From Deltaproteobacteria bacterium (GTDB lineage: Bacteria; Myxococcota; Myxococcia; Myxococcales; Anaeromyxobacteraceae), in the NCBI GenBank assembly GCA_016214955.1, contig JACRMN010000002.1:62001-126000 (forward strand): a stretch of DNA of 64,000 bases. Direction: 5' to 3'. The position numbers and the translations under genes are program-made. The notes under the pieces were generated by a model. That model searched no databases and was not told the origin of the DNA. It saw nothing but the letters and a program-made list of their open reading frames with translations. Positions 15,768 through 25,194 of this stretch are shown here, piece by piece (the stretch's first letter is position 1; each line of letters begins with the position of its first letter).

Positions 15768-16838
15768 ATGAAGACCCATCGCATCGCGGTCATCGCCGGC
15801 GACGGCATCGGCAAGGAGGTGGTGCCCGAGGGCATGCGGGTGCTGGAGGCGGTGGGCCGCCGCCACGACATCGCCTTCCGCTGGGACGAGTTCCCGTGGA
15901 GCTGCGAGACCTACGCCAGGACGGGCCGGATGATGCCCGAGGACGGCATCGACCAGATCCGCAGCCACGAGGCGATCTTCCTGGGCGCGGTGGGCTACCC
16001 GGGCGTGCCCGACCACGTCTCGCTCTGGGGGCTGCTCATCCCCATCCGCCGCCGCTTCGAGCAGTACGTCAACCTGCGGCCGGTGAGGCTCATGGAGGGC
16101 ATCGCCTCGCCGCTGGCCGGGCGCAAGCCGGGCGACGTCGAGTTCTGGGTGGTGCGGGAGAACAACGAGGGCGAGTACTCCTCCATCGGCGGCCGCATCT
16201 TCGAGGGCACCGAGCAGGAGACGGTCATCCAGCAGAACGTCTTCACCCGGCGCGGCGTGGACCGGATCCTGCGCCACGCCTTCGAGCTGGCCCGGGCGCG
16301 GCCCAAGAAGCACCTCACCTCGGCCACCAAGTCGAACGGGATCGTCCACACCATGCCGTTCTGGGACGAGCGCGTCGAGGCCATGGCCAAGGAGTACCCC
16401 GACGTCCGGGTGGACAAGTTCCACGTGGACATCCTCACCGCCCACTTCGTGCAGCACCCCGACTGGTTCGACGTGGTGGTGGGCTCGAACCTCTTCGGCG
16501 ACATCCTCTCGGATCTCGGCCCGGCGGTGTGCGGCACCATCGGCATCGCCCCCTCGGCCAACATCAACCCGGAGCGGACCCACCCCTCCATGTTCGAGCC
16601 GGTGCACGGCTCGGCGCCCGACATCGCCGGCAAGCGCATCGCCAACCCCATCGGCCAGATCTGGTCGGGCGCCATGATGCTCGAGCACCTGGGCCACCCC
16701 CGGGCCGCCGCCGACGTCCTCCGCGCCATCGAGACCGTGGTGAAGGAGGGGCCGCGCACCCGCGACCTGGGGGGCACGGCGAGCACCGAGGAGGTCGGCA
16801 AGGCGATCGCGGAGGCGCTTCCGTCCCCGAAGAAGTAG
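15768..16838 (+). CDS. ttuC: Tartrate dehydrogenase / D-malate dehydrogenase (decarboxylating)
   Basis: 356 residues of the isocitrate/isopropylmalate dehydrogenase superfamily. Visible features: IAVIAGDGIGKEVVPEGMRVL at the N terminus, the LWGLLIPIRRRFEQYVNLRP substrate loop, the catalytic region ATKSNGI with its Lys, the DILTAHFVQ segment, the metal-binding SNLFGDILSDLGPAV and the NAD-binding MFEPVHGSAPDIAGK. The loop and length match TtuC/DmlA, which oxidises tartrate or D-malate with NAD and Mn2+, giving D-glycerate or pyruvate. It lies directly upstream of a full tripartite tricarboxylate transporter and divergent from a LysR gene, so it probably degrades the acid that transporter brings in. 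TtuC and DmlA cannot be separated by sequence alone. Confidence 0.88.
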   Translation: MKTHRIAVIAGDGIGKEVVPEGMRVLEAVGRRHDIAFRWDEFPWSCETYARTGRMMPEDGIDQIRSHEAIFLGAVGYPGVPDHVSLWGLLIPIRRRFEQYVNLRPVRLMEGIASPLAGRKPGDVEFWVVRENNEGEYSSIGGRIFEGTEQETVIQQNVFTRRGVDRILRHAFELARARPKKHLTSATKSNGIVHTMPFWDERVEAMAKEYPDVRVDKFHVDILTAHFVQHPDWFDVVVGSNLFGDILSDLGPAVCGTIGIAPSANINPERTHPSMFEPVHGSAPDIAGKRIANPIGQIWSGAMMLEHLGHPRAAADVLRAIETVVKEGPRTRDLGGTASTEEVGKAIAEALPSPKK

Positions 16839-16889
16839 GCTTTTCCATCCGCCCGCGCCGCGGGCCACGGACCGCAAGGGAGGCACACC

Positions 16890-17846
16890 ATGAGGGCAGG
16901 AAATCTCGCTCGGATCGCGCTGGGGCTGGCCGCTGCGCTGGCGTGGGTGAGCCCGGCGGCCGCCGGCTACCCGGAGAAGCCGGTGCAGTACATCATCCCG
17001 TTCAACGCCGGCGGCGAGTCGGACGTGGCCGCCCGCCTGCAGGCGCCGCTCTTCAAGGCCAAGTACGGCCAGGACATGATCGTCATCAACAAGCCCGGCG
17101 CCGGCGGCGCCCTGGCCTGGTCGCAGCTCAACGGGTACGCGGGCGACGGCTACACGATCATGGGGACCAACGTGCCGCACATCATCCTGCAGCCGCTCGA
17201 GGCCAGCACCCCCTACAAGACCGACGACATCACCCCCATCTACTTCTTCCACTTCACGCCGGACGCCATCGTGGTCCCGGCCACCAGCCCGCACAAGACC
17301 TACGCCGACCTGCTCAAGGCGGCCCGGGAGAACCCGGGCAAGGTCACCTTCGCCGGGTCGGCCCACTTCTCCGCCAACCACATGGCGCACGAGCGGTTCA
17401 AGCGCGTCGCCAAGGTGAACACCACCTACGTGCCGTTCAAGGGCACCGGCGACCTGGTGGCCTCGCTGCTCGGCGGCCACGTCACCGCCGCCATGACCTA
17501 CCTCCCCCTCGCCATCCAGCAGAAGGAGAAGGTCCGCCTCCTCGCCGTCGCCTCCGACAAGCGCGCCCCCATGTACCCGGACGTCCCCACCTTCAAGGAG
17601 GTGGGGCTCAACTGGAGCGGCGGCGCGTACCGCGGCATCGCCGTCCCCAAGTCCACTCCGGCGGCGCTCCGGAAGCAGATCTCCGACATGTTCCTGGTCA
17701 TCAACAAGGACCCGGAGTACGTGAAGCGGATGACCGAGGGCGGGTTCGAGCAGGTGGACATCCCGCTCGACCAGATCCCGGGCTTCCTGGCCGCGCAGGC
17801 CAAGGACTCGATGGAGGACGCCAGGGCGGCGGGGCTCGCCAAGTGA
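16890..17846 (+). CDS. tctC: Tripartite tricarboxylate transporter substrate-binding protein (Bug/TctC)
   Basis: 318 residues with a Sec signal (about residues 1-26, ending AAAG). The mature protein opens YPEKPVQYIIPFNAGGESDVAAR, the hallmark start of Bug-type receptors. It contains NKPGAGGALAWSQL and the FKGTGDLVASLLGGH ligand loop. It binds a carboxylate in the periplasm and delivers it to the TctAB membrane pair encoded immediately downstream. GGGAGG precedes the ATG. Its stop codon overlaps the GTG of tctB by four bases. With ttuC upstream, the likely ligand is tartrate, D-malate or a similar hydroxy-dicarboxylate (inference). Confidence 0.93.
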   Translation: MRAGNLARIALGLAAALAWVSPAAAGYPEKPVQYIIPFNAGGESDVAARLQAPLFKAKYGQDMIVINKPGAGGALAWSQLNGYAGDGYTIMGTNVPHIILQPLEASTPYKTDDITPIYFFHFTPDAIVVPATSPHKTYADLLKAARENPGKVTFAGSAHFSANHMAHERFKRVAKVNTTYVPFKGTGDLVASLLGGHVTAAMTYLPLAIQQKEKVRLLAVASDKRAPMYPDVPTFKEVGLNWSGGAYRGIAVPKSTPAALRKQISDMFLVINKDPEYVKRMTEGGFEQVDIPLDQIPGFLAAQAKDSMEDARAAGLAK

Positions 17847-18358
17847 GCTCGGCGACGCCCGGCCCGTCGTCCGGCGAGCCGCGGGCCCGGCGGCTGGGCG
17901 CCATCCGCGACGCCAAGGACTTCTGGTCGGGCGTCATGTGCATGGGCTTCGCGCTCGCGGCCATCGTGCTGGGGCGCGGCTACCCGCTGGGGAGCCCGGC
18001 GTCCATGGGGCCGGGGATGTTCCCCATGATCCTGGGCGGCTGCCTCGGGCTCCTCGGGCTCGTCTGCTCGCTCCGGGCGATGCGGCCGCGCAAGCCGGTG
18101 GCGCACATCGCCCGGATCCAGCCTCGCCCGGTGCTGCTGGTGCTGGCCTCCGTGGTCGCCTACGGCGTCACCCTCCCGAAGGCGGGGCTGGTGGTCGCCA
18201 GCATGCTGCTGGTGATCATCAGCCGCCTGGCCGCGCCGGGCTTCCGCTGGCTCGAGGTCACGGTCTTCGGCGCCATCCTCACCCTGGGCTGCGTGCTGGT
18301 CTTCGTCGTCGGGCTGAAGATGCCCGTGCCCATCTGGCCGCTGTTCCTGGGGGGGTGA
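17843..18358 (+). CDS. tctB: Tripartite tricarboxylate transporter small membrane subunit
   Basis: 171 residues with four predicted transmembrane helices: about 30-50, 60-80, 95-120 and 140-165. A glycine-rich GSPASMGPGMFPMILGGCLG segment is typical of TctB. Starts with GTG overlapping the tctC stop by four bases (GTGA) and ends two bases before tctA, so the three subunits are translationally coupled. TctB is the small inner-membrane component of this sodium- or proton-driven secondary transporter. The family is short and poorly conserved, so the assignment rests partly on position. Confidence 0.9.
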   Translation: MSSATPGPSSGEPRARRLGAIRDAKDFWSGVMCMGFALAAIVLGRGYPLGSPASMGPGMFPMILGGCLGLLGLVCSLRAMRPRKPVAHIARIQPRPVLLVLASVVAYGVTLPKAGLVVASMLLVIISRLAAPGFRWLEVTVFGAILTLGCVLVFVVGLKMPVPIWPLFLGG

Positions 18359-18360
18359 CC

Positions 18361-19869
18361 GTGGAGCTCGTCGCCAACCTCTCCCTCGGGTTCCATACCG
18401 CGCTGACGCTCGGCAACCTGGGGTGGTGCTTCCTCGGCGTGCTCCTCGGGACGCTCATCGGCGTGCTCCCCGGGCTGGGGCCGGTCCCCACCATCGCCAT
18501 GCTGCTGCCCATCACCTACACGCTGCCGCCGGTGTCGGCGCTCATCATGCTGGCCGGCATCTTCTACGGCGCGCAGTACGGCGGCTCGACCACCTCCATC
18601 CTGGTGAACCTCCCCGGCGAGGCCTCGTCGGTGGTGACCTGCCTCGACGGGCACCAGATGGCCAAGCAGGGCCGCGCCGGCGTGGCGCTCTCCATCGCCG
18701 CCCTCGGCTCCTTCTTCGCCGGCACCGTCTCCACCCTGGTCCTGGCGGCCTCCGGCCCCTGGCTGGGCGAGCTGGCCATCACCTTCGGCCCCACCGAGTA
18801 CTTCTCCCTCATGGTCCTGGGGCTCGCCGGGGCCACCGTGCTCTCCCACGGCTCGCTCCTGAAGTCGGTGGCCATGGTCTTCCTGGGGCTGCTCCTCGGG
18901 CTGGTGGGGACCGACATCAACTCCGGGGCGCTGCGCTACACCTTCGGCGTCCCCGAGCTCGGCGACGGCATCGGCTTCGTGATCATCGCCATGGGGGTCT
19001 TCGGCTTCGCCGAGATCATCATCAACCTGACCGGCGGCGGCACCGAGCGCGAGGTGGTGACGAACGAGATCACCGGCCTGTGGCCCAGCAAGCAGGACTT
19101 CCGCGAGGCGGCCCCGGCGGTCCTGCGCGGGACCGTGCTCGGGTCGCTCCTGGGCGTCCTGCCCGGCGGCGGCGCGATGCTCTCTTCGTTCGCCTCGTAT
19201 GCCCTGGAGAAGAAGATCTCCCGGCACCCGGAGCGTTTCGGCAAGGGAGCCATCGAGGGGGTGGCCGGCCCCGAGTCGGCCAACAACGCCGGCGCCCAGA
19301 CCTCGTTCATCCCCATGCTGACCCTGGGGATCCCGGGCAACGCCACCATGGCCCTCATGGTCGGCGCGCTCATGATCCACAACATCCAGCCCGGCCCGCA
19401 GGTCATGACCGGCAACCCGGAGCTGTTCTGGGGGCTGGTCGCCAGCATGTGGATCGGCAACCTGATGCTGGTGGTGCTCAACCTGCCGCTCATCGGCATG
19501 TGGGTGAAGCTGCTGACCGTGCCCTACCGGTTCCTCTACCCGGCCATCCTGGTGTTCTGCGCCATCGGCATCTACAGCATCAGCAACAACACCTTCGACA
19601 TCTACCAGGCGGCCCTCTTCGGCCTCTTCGGCTACCTGCTCCACCTGCTGGAGTGCCCGCCGGCGCCGCTGCTCCTCGGCTCGATCCTCGGGCCCATGAT
19701 GGAGGAGAACCTCCGGCGCGCGCTGCTCATCTCGGGCGGCGACGCCTGGGTGTTCCTGCGCAGGCCCATCTCGCTCGGCCTGCTGGTCGCGGCCGGCGCG
19801 CTGGTCGTGATCCTGGCCCTGCCCGCCCTGCGCTCGAAGCGCGAGGAGGCGTTCCAGGAAGAGGTGTAG
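18361..19869 (+). CDS. tctA: Tripartite tricarboxylate transporter large permease subunit
   Basis: 502 residues and about eleven to twelve transmembrane helices, the usual size for TctA. Diagnostic segments: GTLIGVLPGLGPVPTIAMLLP near the N terminus, IFYGAQYGGSTTSILVNLPGEASSV, GVLPGGGAML, then GVAGPESANNAGAQTSFIPMLTLGIPGNATMAL. The two conserved glycine-rich GLGP and GIPG loops form the translocation path in this family. GTG start two bases after tctB. Downstream is a 40-nt gap containing a GGTCG-type repeat before an EamA gene, so the operon probably ends here. Confidence 0.95.
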   Translation: MELVANLSLGFHTALTLGNLGWCFLGVLLGTLIGVLPGLGPVPTIAMLLPITYTLPPVSALIMLAGIFYGAQYGGSTTSILVNLPGEASSVVTCLDGHQMAKQGRAGVALSIAALGSFFAGTVSTLVLAASGPWLGELAITFGPTEYFSLMVLGLAGATVLSHGSLLKSVAMVFLGLLLGLVGTDINSGALRYTFGVPELGDGIGFVIIAMGVFGFAEIIINLTGGGTEREVVTNEITGLWPSKQDFREAAPAVLRGTVLGSLLGVLPGGGAMLSSFASYALEKKISRHPERFGKGAIEGVAGPESANNAGAQTSFIPMLTLGIPGNATMALMVGALMIHNIQPGPQVMTGNPELFWGLVASMWIGNLMLVVLNLPLIGMWVKLLTVPYRFLYPAILVFCAIGIYSISNNTFDIYQAALFGLFGYLLHLLECPPAPLLLGSILGPMMEENLRRALLISGGDAWVFLRRPISLGLLVAAGALVVILALPALRSKREEAFQEEV

Positions 19870-19880
19870 GCGAGAGGCTG

Positions 19881-19906
19881 CGGCCGCGGTCGCGGTCGCG
19901 TTCGGG
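19881..19906. repeat. Intergenic GGTCG-type repeat, copy c
   Basis: CGGCCGCGGTCGCGGTCGCG followed by TTCGGG lies between the tctA stop and the EamA gene. Tandem GGTCGC units, related to the copies at 7591, 11606, 33351, 33401 and 40219. Confidence 0.5.
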
Positions 19907-19909
19907 AGT

Positions 19910-20844
19910 ATGATGCGCGCCCTTCCCCCTCCCGCGCGCATGTCCGACTGGCTCCTCTTCCTGCTCCCCTCCTTCATCTGGGGCACCACCTGGCTGGTGA
20001 TCAAGTTCCAGCTCGGCCTGGTGGCGCCCGAGCTGTCGGTGGCCTGGCGCTTCGGGCTGGCGGCCCTCCTGCTGCTGGGCTGGAGCCTCCTGCGCGGGGT
20101 CCGGCTGCGCTTCGACGCCCGCACCCACCTCGCCTTCGCCTTCCAGGGCCTGCTCCAGTTCGGCCTCAACTACGTGCTCGTCTACCTGGCCGAGCAGCAC
20201 CTCACCTCGGGCCTGGTGGCGGTGCTCTTCGTGCTCATGGTCTTCTGGAACCTGCTCGGCGCTCGCCTCTTCTTCGGCACGCCCGCCTCCGGGGTGGTGA
20301 TCGCCGGCTCGGTGCTGGGGCTCCTGGGGGTGGCGCTGGTCTTCCTGCCCGAGCTCCGCGCCCTGCGGGCCCAGCCCGACCTCGGCCTGGGCGTGGCGCT
20401 GGCGGTGGCCGGCACCCTGGTGGCCTCGGCGGCCAACCTCTGGGCCCAGCGGCTCTACCGGCGCGGCATCGAGGTGGTGCCCAGCACCGCCTGGGCCATG
20501 CTCTACGCCTCGCTGCAGGTGCTGGCCTGGTGCGCGCTCACCGGCATCCCCTTCTCCTTCGACCCGCGGCCGGCCTACGTGATCTCGCTCGCCTACCTGG
20601 CGGTCTTCGGCTCGGTGGTGGCCTTCGTCACCTACCTCACGCTGCTGCGCCGCATCGGCGTGGGGCGGGCCGGCTACACCGCCGCCGTCATCCCGGTGCT
20701 GGCCATGCTCACCTCCACGCTCTTCGAGGGGTACCGCTGGACCGCGGTGGCGCTCCTGGGCATGGGGCTGGTGCTGGCTGGCAACCTGCTGGTGATGCGG
20801 GCCAAGGCGGCCACCGCCGAGATCCCCGCGGCGGGGAAGGCGGC

Positions 20845-20848
<4 letters not shown>
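19910..20848 (+). CDS. EamA-family (DMT superfamily) transporter
   Basis: 312 residues with ten transmembrane helices in two EamA repeats. The opening LLFLLPSFIWGTTWLVIKFQL, with its aromatic GTTW motif, and RRIGVGRAGYTAAVIPVLAML near the end are characteristic. It is an inner-membrane metabolite exporter of unknown substrate. The start is uncertain among three in-frame ATGs at 19910, 19913 and 19940; GGAG at 19905-19908 best fits the second. The third would remove an unusual ten-residue leader. Its stop overlaps the GTG of the ABC-F gene by four bases, so the two are cotranscribed. Confidence 0.85.
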
Positions 20849-22800
<1,952 letters not shown>

Positions 22801-22821
22801 GGGCGGTCCGACCTCTCGACG

Positions 22822-23166
22822 CTACGACCCGGAGGTCCGAGAGCCGGAGGCCTGGTCGTCGTCGCCCTCGTGGCTCGGCGCCGCTGCCGCCCATCCAGAG
22901 GAGTCGACCTCCAGGCCGAGGTACCGCAGCAGCCTGCAGTCCTGCCGGCGCAGGCCCAGGATGCGGATGGAGACCGACTGGCAACGCGCCCTGAGGTGAT
23001 TCGCCAGCTGGGCCAGGAGCACGGCCTGCAGCTCGTCCGACCTGGTGAGGTCGACCAGGGGGTCTTCGCCGTTCCGCAGGGAGCGGAGCGCGCCGGCGAG
23101 CCGTTCGGGCGCATCGACAGCAGGGGCTCCGTCCACCACCAGGGTGCTCCTGCCGAGCGCGCGCAT
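22822..23166 (-). CDS. Small STAS-like protein with degenerate phosphorylation loop
   Basis: 114 residues from the ATG at 23166, which has GGAG six bases upstream. A longer TTG start at 23298 is possible but adds a non-conserved leader. The pattern STLVVDGAPAVDAPERL, then PLVDLTRSDELQAVLLAQL and IRILGLRRQDCRLLRYLGLEVD resembles the anti-anti-sigma STAS fold. It parallels the STAS protein encoded at 32069-32362 (RGLRLHQVNLLRHLGVD at the same place). The loop that normally carries the D-S-S/G phosphorylation site is absent. A serine-rich acidic tail follows. It converges with the ABC-F gene 21 nt away. Function unknown; classification is by eye and tentative. Confidence 0.55.
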   Translation of the reverse strand: MRALGRSTLVVDGAPAVDAPERLAGALRSLRNGEDPLVDLTRSDELQAVLLAQLANHLRARCQSVSIRILGLRRQDCRLLRYLGLEVDSSGWAAAAPSHEGDDDQASGSRTSGS

Positions 23167-23413
23167 CTGCATCTCCGCGGCGGTGCGAGGTGGCTGGGCG
23201 GGCCACGCGGCCCGGTGGGCGACCTCGCCGGAATTCCGAAGAAAGGCAGCAAGAGCAATGGGTATGCCACCTGGTGCGACCACCTGTTCCTCGGCCAATC
23301 GAGGGGGGCGCAGGCAGGCGACCGCTGGAAGGATCGCTTGCGAACGTTCGTGAACGCTCCGCGGTCTCGCGCGACGCCAGGACGTCGCCGAAAGTGCAGG
23401 CCGGGGCCGCCTC

Positions 23414-24805
23414 TCACTCGAACAGCGCGACGCTGGCGACCGGGAAGCCGCCGGAGTTCTCGCCCCCGAACACCAGCACCTTCCCGCCCGCCAGGGGCGT
23501 CACGGTGGCGCCTGCCCAGGCGGGGTCGAGCACCGGCCCCGCGGACCAGGTGGTGGCTCCGGGGTCGAAGATCTCGGTCGGTGCCCGGGCCGCGAAGGTG
23601 GAGGGGTCCACCCCGCCCACCACCAGGACGCGCCCGTCGGTGAGCGGGACCGCGGCGTGGGAGCGCCGCGGGGCCGCCAGGTCGCCGGCGGGCGCGAACG
23701 CGCCGGTGGCGGGGTCCCAGATCTCCGCCCCCAGCGGCGGCGCAGCGGGGTCGTTCCCCACGCCGCCGGTCACCAGCACGCGCCCGTCGCCCAGGAGCGC
23801 GGCGGCGTGCGAGCCGCGCGCGGCCCGGAGCGAGCCGGTCTGCGTGAACGAGCCCAGCACCGGGTCGTGGATCTCGGCCGCTGCCGTGTAGGTCTCGGCC
23901 ACGCCGCCGGGCACGTTCTCGCAGCAGACGATGCCACCCACCAGCAGCACGCGGCCGTCCGGCAGCAGCGTGGCGGTATGCTCGAAGCGCGGGAAGAGGA
24001 GGCTCCCGGCGGCGCGCCACTCCCCGGTCGCCGCGTCGAAGCGCTCGGCCGAGGCGACCGGGGGCAGGCCGGCGCCCCCGGTGAGCAGGGCCCCGCCGTC
24101 CAGCAGGGGAGTGGCCCGGCCGCCGACGCGCCGGGTGCCCGCGCTCCCCGCGGGCGCGAACCGCTGCCCGGTCGCGTCGAGCAGCTGCGCGGCCAGCGAG
24201 CCGCCCGCACCGGCGTTCACGCCGCCGCCGGCGATGAGCACCTCCCCGCCCGAGAGCTCGGTGGCGGTGGTGAAGAAGCCGGCCAGGGCCGTGAAGAGCA
24301 GCGGCGGCCCGGGCGCGAGGGTCTCGGTGGCCGGGTCGAAGATCTCGCTGGTGTCCGAGTCTGGCACGAGCACGGAGTCCGAGGCGTTGCCGCCCAGGAG
24401 CACGGCTCGCCCGTCGCCGAGCGCGGCGGCGAGATGGGCGGTGCGGCCCACGGGCGCGTCCGCGAGCGCCCGGAACCGGTCGCGGTAGCGCGCCTGCACC
24501 ACCGCCTGCGCCTCGATCTCCTCCGTCCCGCGCCGCACCACCAGCCGGAACGTCGTCGTCCGCGCCAGCGGCGGCGTCTCGACGGCCGCGCCGCTCTGCA
24601 CGGCGCCGAGCCCGTCGATGGTGGCGCCGTCGCCGTCGAACACCGCGGTGAGGCGCGCCCGCTCGCCGACGAAGACAGCAGGCGCCGCCGGCTCGAAGGC
24701 GGTGATCCGGGGGCCGGGCGGACCGGCGGGCGGGGCCGGCGGGGTACGCGACTCGCAACCAGCGGCCGCCAGGCACACGGCGGCCGCCACGCACAGGGAT
24801 CTCAT
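23414..24805 (-). CDS. Kelch-repeat lipoprotein
   Basis: 463 residues. A lipobox (CLAAAGC, lipidated Cys17) anchors it to the envelope. Residues about 30-105 form an Ig-like beta domain (ITAFEPAAPAVFVGE... TTTFRLVV). From about 115 to the end come six or so Kelch-type blades, each with the pattern H-(S/T)-A-x-x-L-x-D-G-x-V-L-(L/V)-x-GG followed by A-E-I/F-x-D-P-A-T-x-x-(F/W). This is a secreted beta-propeller. Such proteins are expanded in myxobacteria and are assumed to bind surfaces or other proteins; no enzymatic residues are evident. It diverges from the large hybrid kinase across a 389-bp intergenic region. Confidence 0.85.
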   Translation of the reverse strand: MRSLCVAAAVCLAAAGCESRTPPAPPAGPPGPRITAFEPAAPAVFVGERARLTAVFDGDGATIDGLGAVQSGAAVETPPLARTTTFRLVVRRGTEEIEAQAVVQARYRDRFRALADAPVGRTAHLAAALGDGRAVLLGGNASDSVLVPDSDTSEIFDPATETLAPGPPLLFTALAGFFTTATELSGGEVLIAGGGVNAGAGGSLAAQLLDATGQRFAPAGSAGTRRVGGRATPLLDGGALLTGGAGLPPVASAERFDAATGEWRAAGSLLFPRFEHTATLLPDGRVLLVGGIVCCENVPGGVAETYTAAAEIHDPVLGSFTQTGSLRAARGSHAAALLGDGRVLVTGGVGNDPAAPPLGAEIWDPATGAFAPAGDLAAPRRSHAAVPLTDGRVLVVGGVDPSTFAARAPTEIFDPGATTWSAGPVLDPAWAGATVTPLAGGKVLVFGGENSGGFPVASVALFE

Positions 24806-25194
24806 CGGGTGCTCCGGAGTCCGTGGCGGGCCTGCGGCCGGCTTCCGCGGCCGAGCCGATTCGGCTCACCGCGGCGCGGCGCCCACCGTGTTCCTGGGCT
24901 CCGAAGCTAGGGGCGGCGCGCCCGCGGAGCACGTCACACAGGGGGTACGGGTGGCGCGAGCGAGGAGCGGCGCCCACCAGCCCCTCCTCCGCCTCGAGCT
25001 GCGCCCCGCCGGCCACCCGCGGGCGCCTCTCGCACTGGCGGGCCCGGCCCCGCGCCCCCGGAGCGGCTCGGCGTTTTCGGCATCGCGACCCCGGTTGGCT
25101 TCGTCGCCCCGGTCTGCGAGCATCGACGGACCGGACGTCTTCGCATCGACCGGGAAGGCCGGGAGGGAGCGTCGCCGGAGGGCGATCCGCACCC
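24806..25194. other. Divergent intergenic region without a visible gene
   Basis: 389 bp between the Kelch lipoprotein gene (left) and the hybrid kinase gene (right). It must hold two outward promoters, but I see no convincing -35/-10 pair, dyad or small gene. GGAGGG at 25177-25182 serves the kinase start at 25195. An in-frame upstream ATG at 24823 would extend the kinase by 124 arginine/alanine-rich residues with no domain character and is considered unlikely. Confidence 0.5.

Noticed and set aside
23299-23413. Upstream TTG start (23298) for the STAS-like gene
   Set aside because: Adds 44 residues without STAS character, while the ATG at 23166 has a well-spaced GGAG.
24823-25194. Longer start for the multi-PAS kinase
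   Set aside because: The extra 124 residues are Arg/Ala/Pro-rich with no domain, and the ATG at 25195 has GGAGGG upstream.
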